Of a stretch of DNA of 35,052 bases, positions 25,333 through 33,713 are shown piece by piece (within the stretch, counting starts at the first letter, position 1; the number at the start of each line of letters is the position of its first letter). The stretch is from JBKPCD01 sp046727175 (GTDB lineage Bacteria; Acidobacteriota; Vicinamibacteria; Vicinamibacterales; 2-12-FULL-66-21). The notes below the pieces were generated by a model that saw only the letters and a program-made list of their open reading frames with translations, searched no databases and was not told where the DNA came from. The stretch spans positions 1 through 35,052 of the forward strand of contig JBKPCD010000259.1 in NCBI GenBank assembly GCA_046727175.1, read 5' to 3'. The translations under genes and the position numbers were made by a program.

Positions 25333-25393
25333 TCGCTTCGATTCGTCTCGCGAGACAGTTAACAGCGCGCGCAACATCGTCGTCTTACGTGTC

Positions 25394-25981
25394 ATGAGAC
25401 ACGCATGCACGCTGCTCTTCGCCACTCTGTTCGTCCCATCGCTGTTCGCCCAAGACACCGAGTACATCCGCGCGCTCGAGCGATCGCAGACGGATCGGCC
25501 CTCGACGCTCACCTCGTCGGCTCGCATCGCGCCGCTCGATGAACCAGGAACGCCGCTCGTCATCCATGGACACCTATTCGCGGAGGACGGCCGCACCCCG
25601 GTCAGCAACGCGGTTGTTTTCGCGTATCACACCGATGCCGCCGGACTTTACGACCGCGTAGCCGCTCCTCCGCACTCGTGGCGACTGCGTGGCTGGACGA
25701 AGACGGATGCCGAGGGGCGTTTCGAGTTCGCCACGATCCGACCCGGCGCGTACCCATCGCGCAACATTCCCGCGCACGTGCACTTCACGGTATTCGGGCA
25801 GCAGGGGCGATACCATGCCGGAGAGCTCCGGTTCGACGACGATCCACTCGTCAAGAATGACGAGCGCACGGCATCGAGACGTAACGGTGAATTCGGCCAC
25901 GTCCGGCCGGTCCGCACTCAGGATCGCGCCCAGCACGTCGAGTTCGCGATCCGTTTGGATCCGAAGCAGCGCTTTGATTGA
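25394..25981 (+). CDS. Secreted intradiol ring-cleavage dioxygenase-like protein
   Basis: This 195-residue protein has a signal peptide (cleavage near FAQ-DTEY). The rest is the beta-sandwich of the intradiol dioxygenase superfamily: LVIHGHLFAEDGRTPVSNAVVFAYHTDAAGLYD, WTKTDAEGRFEFATIRPGAYPSRN, PAHVHFTVFG. All four expected Fe(III) ligands appear to be present: Tyr86, Tyr120, His128 and His130. Cytoplasmic catechol or protocatechuate dioxygenases have no signal peptide, so this is one of the less studied exported members. The substrate is unknown and no aromatic catabolism genes are nearby. It ends 25 bp from the convergent tsaE. Confidence 0.85.
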   Translation: MRHACTLLFATLFVPSLFAQDTEYIRALERSQTDRPSTLTSSARIAPLDEPGTPLVIHGHLFAEDGRTPVSNAVVFAYHTDAAGLYDRVAAPPHSWRLRGWTKTDAEGRFEFATIRPGAYPSRNIPAHVHFTVFGQQGRYHAGELRFDDDPLVKNDERTASRRNGEFGHVRPVRTQDRAQHVEFAIRLDPKQRFD

Positions 25982-25984
25982 GGA

Positions 25985-25999
25985 ACGAGCGACGCTCGT
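25985..25999. terminator. Short palindrome between convergent genes
   Basis: ACGAGCG, a single A, then CGCTCGT form a perfect 7-bp inverted repeat just after the dioxygenase stop and before the convergent tsaE stop. It has no U-tract; it may help end transcripts from either side. Confidence 0.35.
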
Positions 26000-26006
26000 C
26001 GCGCGA

Positions 26007-26453
26007 TCACGGTTCGCGCACGCCGCGAATCGTGATACGCCGTCTGTCGCCGCCGTGATCTTCGATCGACACCTCGACGGCGCTCGCCGGTCGCCGCGGC
26101 CAACGATCCGCCCACTCGATCGCGACGATCCCGTCCTGTTCGATGAGCTCCTCCAGGCCGAGATCGTCAACCTCACGAGGCTCGACTCGATACAAGTCCA
26201 CGTGGTGGAGCGTGATCCGACCGCCGGAGTACTCCTGAATCAGCGTGAACGTCGGGCTGGAGACGTCGTCTGGAGAGGCCCGCAACCCGCGCGCGAGACC
26301 GCGCACGAAGGCGGTCTTCCCTGCCCCGAGATCCCCAAAGAGCAGGACGACATCCCCAGGTGAGAGCGCTTCGGCCAGGTTCTGTCCAGCCGCGAACGTA
26401 TCTGATTCGTTCTGCGATTGAATGACTGAATCCACGGTCCTGTTCGCGTGCAC
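26007..26453 (-). CDS. tsaE: tRNA threonylcarbamoyladenosine biosynthesis ATPase TsaE
   Basis: This 148-residue P-loop protein has Walker A GDLGAGKT (40-47), then VSSPTFTLIQEYSGG and LHHVDLYRVE, and near the end IVAIEWADRWP, all diagnostic of TsaE (YjeE). It activates the TsaBD complex that forms t6A37 on ANN-decoding tRNAs. The start is GTG at 26453; a GTG six codons later is an alternative. It lies 53 bp downstream of nnrD on the same strand, a common pairing, and is probably cotranscribed with it. The 53-bp gap holds a GGGGTCACACCCTGACC-like imperfect palindrome. Confidence 0.95.
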   Translation of the reverse strand: MHANRTVDSVIQSQNESDTFAAGQNLAEALSPGDVVLLFGDLGAGKTAFVRGLARGLRASPDDVSSPTFTLIQEYSGGRITLHHVDLYRVEPREVDDLGLEELIEQDGIVAIEWADRWPRRPASAVEVSIEDHGGDRRRITIRGVREP

Positions 26454-26506
26454 GGCGCTCGTTTCCGAACAGTGGGGTCACACCCTGACCATCAGGATTG
26501 CGATTT

Positions 26507-28090
26507 CTATGAGTCATCTGAAGACGGCCGGCGACGGCGGCGTGCGGTCAACTCCAGCACGGCGTCGCCGAGCCGCGCCGCGATGTCGGTCGCAATGAGC
26601 GCGACTTCCCCTTCGTCGGCTTCCGCGAGATCGCCGGCGGTCCCGTGGAGATACACCGCCAGTTTGCACGCCGCCTCTGCATCGAGCAATTGCGCGAACC
26701 ACGCCGCAATCATTCCCGTCAGCAGGTCTCCCGTGCCGCCTGTCGCCATGCCCGCGTTGCCGGTGAGGTTGACGAACGTGCGCCCATCCGGGCCCGCGAT
26801 GACCGTGCGGTGTCCTTTCAGCACGACGTGCAGGCGATGGGCCGATGCGAAGTCACGTGCCTGCGCCACGCGATCCTGTTGCACCGCTTCGATCGGCACG
26901 CCAAGCAGCCGCGCCATCTCCCCCGGATGTGGCGTGATGATGACGTCCACGCCATCGCGTCCCATCAATCGATCCGGATCACCACTGAACGCGTTCAGCG
27001 CGTCCGCATCGAGCACGAGCGGCACGCCGGCCCGCTCCAGGATCGCGTGCACGAACGCCGCGCTGCTCGGCGCCTGTCCCAGCCCCGGGCCGATCGCGAT
27101 CACATCTGCTTTCAGATCCAGCACCCGATCCACGGCGCTGAAATCGACCGTGCCGGAGGCGGTCTCGTCCAGCGGCTCCGTCATGTATTCGGGTGCCATG
27201 CCCGCGATCGGGATAAGGCACGATCGTGGCGTTGCGACGGTCACCAGGCCGGCGCCGGATCGCAGCGCACCGATGGCCGCGAGATGCGCGGCGCCGGTGC
27301 GGCCGAGCGACCCCGCTATCACGAGCACCCGACCGAAGTCTCCCTTGTGCGAGTCCGCAGCCCGCGAGGGCACGATTTCGCGCATCCGTTCGCGCGTCAG
27401 CAGCTCGAGGTACTCGCCTTCCAGGTCGTCGAAAACCGGAAGGGGAATACCGATGTCCGCAATCACGAGATCGCCGCAGTGTGAGTCCGCCGGCGGCAGC
27501 ACGAGCGGAATCTTGGGTGCGCCGAGCGTTATCGTCATCGACGCTTCGATCGCCGGGCCGTCGAGCATGTGCGTGTCGGCCGAGACGCCGGTCGGCAGAT
27601 CGATCGAAACGATCGGCACGCCCAGACCGTTCACGTCAGCGACGACCGTTTCGAGCAGCCCGGTGAGCTGTCCGTGGAAACCCGTACCGAGAATCGCGTC
27701 GACGACGAGATCGCACTCACAGATCTCGCTGAAGTGGAGCTCCCACGATTGCGCGTCGGTGATCTCGACGACCGTGAGCCCGATCCGTCCGAGCACCTCG
27801 AGATTGATGCGCGCATCTCCACTGACTTCTGCGACGCTGCCGAGCAAGAACACCGCGGTGTCGACGCCGTGCTGCACGAGCGTCCGCGCGACGACGAAGC
27901 CGTCGCCGCCGTTGTTCCCGCGTCCGCACAGCACGCCGACGTGGCTCGTCGCGAGGTCGTCAAACGCCGCTTCCATCGCTGCCACGGTCTGCCGGCCGGC
28001 GTTCTCCATCAGCACGATCGACGGGATGCCGATCTCCTCGATCGTGCGGCGATCCGCCTCGCGCATCTGGCGTGTGTTCAAAACGCGCAT
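26507..28090 (-). CDS. nnrD: Bifunctional NAD(P)HX epimerase / ADP-dependent NAD(P)HX dehydratase
   Basis: This 527-residue YjeF-type fusion repairs hydrated NADH and NADPH. The N-terminal epimerase half (about 1-215) has MREADRRTIEEIGIPSIVLMENAGR-like sequence, the loop GRGNNGGDGFVVAR and VDAILGTGFHGQLTG. The C-terminal dehydratase half has SHKGDFGRVLVIAGSLGRTGAAHLAA, ITPHPGEMARLLG, and the ATP/ADP site GNAGMATGGTGDLLTGMIAA. Both active regions look intact. A promoter just upstream puts the transcript start about 3 nt before ATG, and no Shine-Dalgarno is visible, so a leaderless mRNA is plausible. tsaE follows. Confidence 0.96.
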   Translation of the reverse strand: MRVLNTRQMREADRRTIEEIGIPSIVLMENAGRQTVAAMEAAFDDLATSHVGVLCGRGNNGGDGFVVARTLVQHGVDTAVFLLGSVAEVSGDARINLEVLGRIGLTVVEITDAQSWELHFSEICECDLVVDAILGTGFHGQLTGLLETVVADVNGLGVPIVSIDLPTGVSADTHMLDGPAIEASMTITLGAPKIPLVLPPADSHCGDLVIADIGIPLPVFDDLEGEYLELLTRERMREIVPSRAADSHKGDFGRVLVIAGSLGRTGAAHLAAIGALRSGAGLVTVATPRSCLIPIAGMAPEYMTEPLDETASGTVDFSAVDRVLDLKADVIAIGPGLGQAPSSAAFVHAILERAGVPLVLDADALNAFSGDPDRLMGRDGVDVIITPHPGEMARLLGVPIEAVQQDRVAQARDFASAHRLHVVLKGHRTVIAGPDGRTFVNLTGNAGMATGGTGDLLTGMIAAWFAQLLDAEAACKLAVYLHGTAGDLAEADEGEVALIATDIAARLGDAVLELTARRRRRPSSDDS

Positions 28091-28099
28091 CGGAGGTCG

Positions 28100-28129
28100 A
28101 GCCTATCGCTTGTGCTAGACTGCGGTCAA
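28100..28129 (-). promoter_or_regulatory. Promoter of nnrD-tsaE
   Basis: On the minus strand, TTGACC (28124-28129), an 18-bp spacer and TAGGCT (28100-28105). The start would be near 28093, three bases from the nnrD ATG. Confidence 0.5.
28113..28121 (+). promoter_or_regulatory. Extended -10 promoter of the aminotransferase gene
   Basis: TG-C-TAGACT at 28113-28121 fits an extended -10 box. Its start would be near 28128, giving a leader of about 35 nt with an AGAAAGAGGA Shine-Dalgarno. It lies inside the spacer of the opposing nnrD promoter. Confidence 0.45.
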
Positions 28130-28162
28130 ACAGGCAACAGCACAGAAAGAGGACACCGCTTC

Positions 28163-29059
28163 ATGCCGATTCGCGGCGCCGTGTATGTCAATGGCGCAAT
28201 AACTCCCGCCGACAAGGCAGTCATTCCCGTCTACGATCACGGCTTTGTCTACGGCGAAGGAGTCTACGAGACGCTCCGCACGTACAATCGCGTGCCGTTT
28301 CTGTACGAGCGCCACATGCGCCGTCTGCGCGCCTCCGCGCAGCACCTTCACCTCGACGTGCCGTTCGACGATGAGCAGCTGTATCGGGACATCGAGAGCA
28401 CCGTCGAAGCGGCAGGGGAGCTGCCCGAGGCGTACATTCGTGTGCTGCTGACCCGCGGCGTCGGCGAGCTGACGTACGACATCACCGCCACGCCAATCCC
28501 GTCGGTCGTCATCATCGTCAGACCGATCGACGAGGTCCCGGCACGGGTGTTGAACCAGGGTATTCGGATCTCACTCGTCTCGGTCCTGCGCAACCACCCG
28601 GGCTCGGTGAACCCGATTATCAAGTCGAACAATCTGCTCAACAACGCGCTGGCGATGCAGGAAGCGCATCGCCGCGGTGGTGAAGAAGGCCTGATGCGCA
28701 ACTATCGCGGCGAGCTGTCCGAATGCTCGCAGTCGAACTTTTTCATGGTGCGAGGCGGCGTCGTGCTCACGCCGAAGTCGGAAGCGGGCCTGCTCGAGGG
28801 CGTGACACGCGCGTTCATGTTCGACGTCGGGCGCGATGCGGGGATCGAGGTGCGCGCCGAAACCCTCTACCCGAAAGATCTCGAGACCGCGGACGAAGCG
28901 TTCATCACGAGCACGACGCGAGAGCTCAGTCCAGTCGTGCAGATCGACGAGCGTGTGATCGCAACCGGCCGCCCCGGCCCAATCACGTTGACGCTTCTCG
29001 ACGGCTATCGCCGGCGCGCACAGGAGCTGACGCGCGCCGCGGCCGGCACGCGCGGCTGA
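28163..29059 (+). CDS. Class IV aminotransferase (branched-chain / D-amino-acid / ADC-lyase fold)
   Basis: This 298-residue PLP enzyme has YDHGFVYGEGVYETLRTYNRVPFLYERHMRRL near the start, the PLP lysine Lys154 in NPIIKSNNLLNNALA, and GELSECSQSNFFMV and EGVTRAFMFDVGRDAG further on, all class IV signatures. The family includes branched-chain aminotransferase (IlvE), D-alanine aminotransferase and aminodeoxychorismate lyase. The sequence most resembles IlvE-type proteins but the substrate cannot be fixed by eye. A longer frame opens upstream, but ATG 28163 has a good Shine-Dalgarno and the family's N-terminus. Its stop lies 2 bp from the convergent gcvP stop. Confidence 0.92.
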   Translation: MPIRGAVYVNGAITPADKAVIPVYDHGFVYGEGVYETLRTYNRVPFLYERHMRRLRASAQHLHLDVPFDDEQLYRDIESTVEAAGELPEAYIRVLLTRGVGELTYDITATPIPSVVIIVRPIDEVPARVLNQGIRISLVSVLRNHPGSVNPIIKSNNLLNNALAMQEAHRRGGEEGLMRNYRGELSECSQSNFFMVRGGVVLTPKSEAGLLEGVTRAFMFDVGRDAGIEVRAETLYPKDLETADEAFITSTTRELSPVVQIDERVIATGRPGPITLTLLDGYRRRAQELTRAAAGTRG

Positions 29060-29061
29060 CG

Positions 29062-32000
29062 TCAGCTCTTTATCTGGTCCGGGGCGTAGCTTTCAATCGG
29101 CGGGCACGCGCACATCAGATTGCGATCCCCGTAGGGGTTGTCGATGCGCGCCACCGAAGGCCAGAACTTCTCCGAGCGCACGAACAGCAACGGGTAGGCT
29201 GCCTGCTCGCGCGAGTACGGATGTGACCACGCGTCGGCCGAGACTTCCTCGGCCGTATGCGGGGCGTTCTTCAGCACGTTGTCGCGAGCGTCCGCGCGAC
29301 CGTCCACCACCGCTTGAATCTCGTCGCGAATGGCAATCAGCGCGTCGCAGAATCGATCGAGTTCGTCCTTCGATTCGCTTTCCGTGGGCTCGATCATCAT
29401 CGTCCCTGCAACCGGAAACGAGACGGTCGGCGCATGGAAGCCGTAGTCCATCAGCCGCTTCGCGACGTCCTGTTCATCCACCGACGGACCGGCACCATGT
29501 TTGAACGGCCGGAGATCGAAGATCATCTCGTGCGCGACGCGGCCGTTATGGTTCGCGTAGAGCACATCATAGTGACCCTGCAGGCGCGCCTTGATGTAGT
29601 TCGCATTCAGGATTGCGTACTTCGTGGCGTCCGTCATGCCCGCGGCCCCGAGCATGCGGATGTAGCCATACGAGATCAGCAGGATGCTCGCGCTCCCCCA
29701 GGGCGCAGCCGAGACCGCGGGAATTCCCTTCGATCCGCCGACGGCGATCACGGGGTGCGTCGGCAGATACGGCGCGAGATGTTTCGCGACGGCGATTGGC
29801 CCCATGCCGGGTCCGCCCCCGCCATGAGGGATCGCGAACGTCTTGTGCAGGTTGAGGTGACACACGTCCGCGCCAATGGCGGCGGGCGTTGTCAAGCCAA
29901 CCTGCGCGTTCATATTCGCGCCGTCCATGTAGACCTGTCCGCCATGCTCGTGCACGACAGCGCAGATGTCACGAATGTCCTCCTCGAACACGCCATGGGT
30001 TGACGGATAGGTCACCATCAACGCGGCGAGCGAATCGCGGTACTGTTCGGCTCTCGCGCGCAAATCACCGAGATCGACGTTACCGTTCGCGTCGCACGCG
30101 ACGACAACGACCTTCAATCCGGCCATCGTTGCGCTCGCCGGGTTCGTGCCGTGTGCCGAGGACGGAATGAGCACGACATTGCGTTGCGCCTGGCTGTGGT
30201 CGCGCAGGTAAGCGCGAATCGTCATCAGTCCGGCGAATTCTCCCTGCGCGCCGGAATTCGGCTGTAGCGACACGGCGCTGAAACCCGTGATCCGACAGAG
30301 CGCATCCTCGAGTTCGCGAAAGATCTGCGCGTAGCCTCCGGTCTGGTCCACCGGCGCAAACGGATGGACTCGTGCGAACTCGGGCCAGCTGACCGGAATC
30401 ATCTCCGCCGCCGCGTTCAGCTTCATCGTGCAGGACCCGAGTGGAATCATCGATCGGTCCAGACCGACGTCCTTCCGCTCGAGGCTGCGGATATAGCGCA
30501 TCATCTGCGTCTCGGAGTGATGCGTGTTGAACACCGGATGCGTGAGGTAAACGCTCGTCCGGGTCAGCGCTGGTGGCAGTTTGTGCAATGTGGGTAGCCC
30601 AACCTGAGCGGTCTGACCCGGTAGCCCAACGTGAGGGGTCTGACCCCGTTTCGGCGATGTGTGCAACCGGACGTCCTGAGTCTGACCTCCGTCGGCAAAC
30701 ACAGCGACGATGCCGCGGACGTCGGCGCCGGTGACGGTCTCGTCGAGCGAAATGCCAATCGCGTCGCCCGTGTACCGGAAGTTGATGCCGCGGCCCTCGG
30801 CGGCCCGGCGAATTCGCGAAACGTCGGCCCCTTCGACCCGGAGAGTATCGAAGTACGCCTGATTCGTCTGACGATACCCGAGGCCGCCGAGTGCCTCCTC
30901 GAGTTCGGTGGTCAGACTGTGGACCCGTTCCGCGATGGCACGCAGGCCCTTCGGACCATGATAGACCGCGTACATGGCCGCGATGTTGGCCAGCAACGCC
31001 TGTGCGGTACAGATATTCGAGGTGGCTTTCTCTCGGCGAATATGCTGCTCGCGCGTCTGCAGCGCCATCCGGTAGGCTCGACGGCCCTTCGCATCAATCG
31101 ACACACCGATGATCCGGCCCGGCGCCTGACGGACAAATGCGTCGCGCGTTGCAAAGAACGCTGCGTGGGGCCCACCATAACCAAGCGGAACGCCGAACCG
31201 CTGTGAGTTGCCGACCACCGCGTCAGCCCCCATCTCACCCGGCGGGGTGATCAGCGTGAGCGCGAGAAGATCGGTCGCAACCGCCACGAGCACGCCGGCC
31301 TGGTGCGCGCGCTCGGTCGTCGGCCGGAGATCCGCGATTTCTCCGCGATCGTCTGGATATTGCAGCAGCATCCCGAACGCCTGGGACAGCGCGTCGTCGG
31401 TAAAATCCGACGGCGCGGCAATCTCGAGTCGGATCCGGAGCGGCTCTGCACGGCCGCGGAGCACGGCGAGCGTCTGCGGAAAGCATCGATCCGAGACGAG
31501 GAACAGGCTCTCCTGCCCCGCTGGCGCCTTCTTCGCCTGCAACCGGTGAAACATCGTCATCGCCTCTGCAGCGGCCGTGGCTTCGTCGAGGAGCGAAGCC
31601 GTCGCGATGTCCATTGCCGTGAGATCTTTCACGACGGTCTGGAAATTGAGCAGCGACTCGAGCCGCCCTTGCGCGATTTCTGCCTGGTACGGCGTGTAAG
31701 GCGTGTACCAGCCCGGATTCTCGAACATGTTCCGCAGGATGACGCTCGGGGTTACGCAGTCGTAGTACCCCATCCCGACGTACGAACGATTGACGATGTT
31801 CCTGGAAGCAATGATGCGGAGACGCCGAAGGTACTCGTGTTCGCTGTCGGCCGGCGGCAACTCGAGTGGTGCGGTCGATCGGATGTCGGGCGGAACCGTC
31901 TGATCGATGAGGTCGTCGAGCGAGCGAACGCCTATTGATCGAACCATCTCGTCGCGATCCGTTGCGTCGGGTCCGATGTGCCGTTCCGGAAACGAGCCAG

Positions 32001-32082
32001 GCGCGCCCGAGGTCATTTGTGAGTGCGCGGAACCCTTGGATTCGTCGAGAGGTGTGATGCCTGCGGTCTGGTGGCTGCTCAT
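29062..32082 (-). CDS. gcvP: Glycine dehydrogenase (decarboxylating), P protein of glycine cleavage
   Basis: This single-chain P protein of 1006 residues decarboxylates glycine and passes the aminomethyl group to lipoyl-GcvH. The core begins PERHIGPDATDRDEM. The N-terminal PLP fold has YTPYQAEIAQGRLESLLNFQ, and the C-terminal fold has DRSMIPLGSCTMKLNA, SSAHGTNPASATMAG and the PLP lysine Lys747 in HLNLHKTFAIPHGGGGPG. Usual length is about 950-960. The excess is a 30-residue N-terminal extension and an insert of about 35 residues between the two folds, which contains three 9-residue repeats. The start overlaps the gcvH stop (ATGA), and Met23 is an alternative. No terminator separates it from the convergent aminotransferase. 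Confidence 0.97.
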   Translation of the reverse strand: MSSHQTAGITPLDESKGSAHSQMTSGAPGSFPERHIGPDATDRDEMVRSIGVRSLDDLIDQTVPPDIRSTAPLELPPADSEHEYLRRLRIIASRNIVNRSYVGMGYYDCVTPSVILRNMFENPGWYTPYTPYQAEIAQGRLESLLNFQTVVKDLTAMDIATASLLDEATAAAEAMTMFHRLQAKKAPAGQESLFLVSDRCFPQTLAVLRGRAEPLRIRLEIAAPSDFTDDALSQAFGMLLQYPDDRGEIADLRPTTERAHQAGVLVAVATDLLALTLITPPGEMGADAVVGNSQRFGVPLGYGGPHAAFFATRDAFVRQAPGRIIGVSIDAKGRRAYRMALQTREQHIRREKATSNICTAQALLANIAAMYAVYHGPKGLRAIAERVHSLTTELEEALGGLGYRQTNQAYFDTLRVEGADVSRIRRAAEGRGINFRYTGDAIGISLDETVTGADVRGIVAVFADGGQTQDVRLHTSPKRGQTPHVGLPGQTAQVGLPTLHKLPPALTRTSVYLTHPVFNTHHSETQMMRYIRSLERKDVGLDRSMIPLGSCTMKLNAAAEMIPVSWPEFARVHPFAPVDQTGGYAQIFRELEDALCRITGFSAVSLQPNSGAQGEFAGLMTIRAYLRDHSQAQRNVVLIPSSAHGTNPASATMAGLKVVVVACDANGNVDLGDLRARAEQYRDSLAALMVTYPSTHGVFEEDIRDICAVVHEHGGQVYMDGANMNAQVGLTTPAAIGADVCHLNLHKTFAIPHGGGGPGMGPIAVAKHLAPYLPTHPVIAVGGSKGIPAVSAAPWGSASILLISYGYIRMLGAAGMTDATKYAILNANYIKARLQGHYDVLYANHNGRVAHEMIFDLRPFKHGAGPSVDEQDVAKRLMDYGFHAPTVSFPVAGTMMIEPTESESKDELDRFCDALIAIRDEIQAVVDGRADARDNVLKNAPHTAEEVSADAWSHPYSREQAAYPLLFVRSEKFWPSVARIDNPYGDRNLMCACPPIESYAPDQIKS
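30593..30689. repeat. In-frame 27-bp tandem repeat with GGGGTCTGACCCC palindrome inside gcvP
   Basis: Two adjacent 27-bp copies (30593-30619 and 30620-30646) begin GGTAGCCCAAC and end GGTCTGACCC. A third, degenerate copy lies at about 30660-30689 (ending GAGTCTGACCTCC). Copy two contains the palindrome GGGGTCTGACCCC. On the coding strand they read as 9-residue units GQTQDVRLH, GQTPHVGLP and GQTAQVGLP in the linker between the two GcvP folds. Confidence 0.88.
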
Positions 32083-32447
32083 TTGGTCAGGTCGCTGTAC
32101 TGCGCCGCATCGAGGAGATCCGCGGCGGCGCCGTCGCTCATCTTCATGACAATCATCCAGGACTCGTGCGGGCTCTTGTTCACCGCCTCCGGCTTCTGGA
32201 CGAGCGCAGAATTCACGTCAGTAACTTCGCCGCCGATCGGGCAATACAGCTCGGACACGGCCTTCACGGATTCGATCGTTCCAAACACGTCACCCTTCTT
32301 GAAGGTGCGGCCGACCTCCGGCAGCTCGAGATACACGATGTCGCCCAACTGCTTCTGCGCGTAATCGGTAATCCCTACACGCGCCTCCGAGCCGGTGATC
32401 TTCACCCACTCGTGATCTCTCGTGTACTTCAAGTCAGGCGGATACAT
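32079..32447 (-). CDS. gcvH: Glycine cleavage system H protein
   Basis: This 122-residue lipoyl-carrier protein has YTRDHEWVKITGSEARVGITDYAQKQLGDIVYLELPEVG and the lipoylation lysine Lys62 in ESVKAVSELYCPIGGEV. It shuttles the aminomethyl group between P, T and L proteins. It lies 18 bp downstream of gcvT and overlaps gcvP by 4 bp, so P and H should be made in a fixed ratio. The length is usual. Confidence 0.98.
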   Translation of the reverse strand: MYPPDLKYTRDHEWVKITGSEARVGITDYAQKQLGDIVYLELPEVGRTFKKGDVFGTIESVKAVSELYCPIGGEVTDVNSALVQKPEAVNKSPHESWMIVMKMSDGAAADLLDAAQYSDLTK

Positions 32448-32465
32448 GTCATTGACTCCAACTTC

Positions 32466-33590
32466 TCAGCTCTCGGCTCGCGGGCGCTTGTAAAAGGGCA
32501 TCCGAACGACACGTGCTCGCGCGCGCCGGCCACGAATATCGATCTCGAACTCGGTGGCCGGTGCTGCGTACGTCGTCGGAAGATAGGCCATGCCAATCGA
32601 CTTCTTCAAGAACGGCGTTTGCGTGCCGCTCGTGACGACGCCCGCCCTTTCGCCACCAACGTAGACGGCGTGACCGAGTCGGGCTATCGCGCGGTCCAGG
32701 ACCTCGAACCCGACCAGTTTTCGCCGAACGCCTTCCTGTTTCTGACGTCGGAGCGCCTCGGCTCCGATGAAATCCGGCTTGTTCCAGCCGACGATCCAGC
32801 CCAGGTCCGCTTCGAGCACGGTGCTCGTCTCATCGATGTCGTTGCCGTAAAGACGCATAGCCGCTTCGAGACGAAGCGTGTCGCGCGCCCCCAGGCCGGC
32901 GGGGATTACACCCTCCGGCCGACCGGCGAGCAGAATCGCATCCCACACGCGCTCGGCTGATGCGGGCGGCACGAAGACCTCGAACCCGTCCTCACCCGTG
33001 TACCCAGTGCGCGAAATGGTCCCGCGAACGCCGGCAATCTCGCCGGTCGTGAACCAGTAGTACTTGATCTCGGACAGATTTGCGCCCGTGAGTGGTTGCA
33101 GAACATCCCGCGCGGCCGGTCCCTGTAGAGCAAGCAACGCGTATCGGGAGCTCGTGTTCACCGCAACCGCGTCGCCAATTTCCGCAATCCGGCTCGTGAT
33201 CCACTGAAAGTCCTTGATGATGTTCGACGCGTTCACGACGAGCATGAAGTGCTCGTTCGACAGACGGTATGTCAGCACGTCATCCACGAACGTGCCTTCC
33301 GTGGTCGTGAGCGCCGAGTACTGCGCCTGGCCGTTCGACAGTCGTGAGGCATCGTTCGACGTGACGTGCTGGATCGCAGCAAGCGCGTCGCGCCCCGCAA
33401 CCTCGATCTGGCCCATGTGGCTGACGTCGAAGAGACCGCCCCGAGTCCGCACCGCCATGTGCTCGTCGACGATGCCGGAGTACTCGACGGGCATGTCCCA
33501 GCCACCAAACTCAACCATGCGCGCGCCAAGCGATCGGTGCCGCGCATTGAGCGGCGTCTTCTTCAGCGTGCCAGACGGTGTTTCGGGCAT
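32466..33590 (-). CDS. gcvT: Glycine cleavage system T protein (aminomethyltransferase)
   Basis: This 374-residue tetrahydrofolate-dependent aminomethyltransferase has TPLNARHRSLGARMVEFGGWDMPVEY at the start, then VRTRGGLFDVSHMGQIEV, RTGYTGEDGFEVFVP, PAGLGARDTLRLEAAMRLYGNDID, and the C-terminal barrel with GVVTSGTQTPFLKKSIGMAYLP. ATG 33590 is chosen; a TTG three codons earlier is possible but unneeded. It is the first gene of gcvT-gcvH-gcvP. No lpdA (L protein) gene is in the window. Confidence 0.97.
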   Translation of the reverse strand: MPETPSGTLKKTPLNARHRSLGARMVEFGGWDMPVEYSGIVDEHMAVRTRGGLFDVSHMGQIEVAGRDALAAIQHVTSNDASRLSNGQAQYSALTTTEGTFVDDVLTYRLSNEHFMLVVNASNIIKDFQWITSRIAEIGDAVAVNTSSRYALLALQGPAARDVLQPLTGANLSEIKYYWFTTGEIAGVRGTISRTGYTGEDGFEVFVPPASAERVWDAILLAGRPEGVIPAGLGARDTLRLEAAMRLYGNDIDETSTVLEADLGWIVGWNKPDFIGAEALRRQKQEGVRRKLVGFEVLDRAIARLGHAVYVGGERAGVVTSGTQTPFLKKSIGMAYLPTTYAAPATEFEIDIRGRRARARVVRMPFYKRPRAES

Positions 33591-33601
33591 CGATACCAAT
33601 C

Positions 33602-33635
33602 AGCCGGTCGGCGCATCACGCCGATGGCCGGCCGG
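33602..33635 (-). promoter_or_regulatory. GC-rich hairpin immediately upstream of the gcvT start
   Basis: GCCGGTCGGCG pairs with CGCCGATGGCCGGC, with a small internal mismatch and a short loop, ending about 12 bases before the gcvT ATG on the minus-strand mRNA. It could mask the ribosome-binding region. Confidence 0.4.
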
Positions 33636-33713
33636 TTGTGCAGCAGCATGAGTCGCGAGTGGAAGTGGCTGCCCTCGGTCGAGCGCAGACCGGTGTAGGA
33701 CAACCTAAGAAAG

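Noticed and set aside
26448..28118. 556-codon plus-strand open frame opposite nnrD
   Set aside because: Its product is low-complexity Ser/Arg/Pro-rich and lies antisense to an intact, motif-complete nnrD; high-GC shadow frame.
27569..28162. Longer N-terminus of the class IV aminotransferase
   Set aside because: The upstream part is antisense to nnrD; the family N-terminus and a Shine-Dalgarno point to ATG 28163.
33591..33599. TTG start at 33599 for gcvT
   Set aside because: ATG 33590 three codons later is the more usual start and fits family N-termini.
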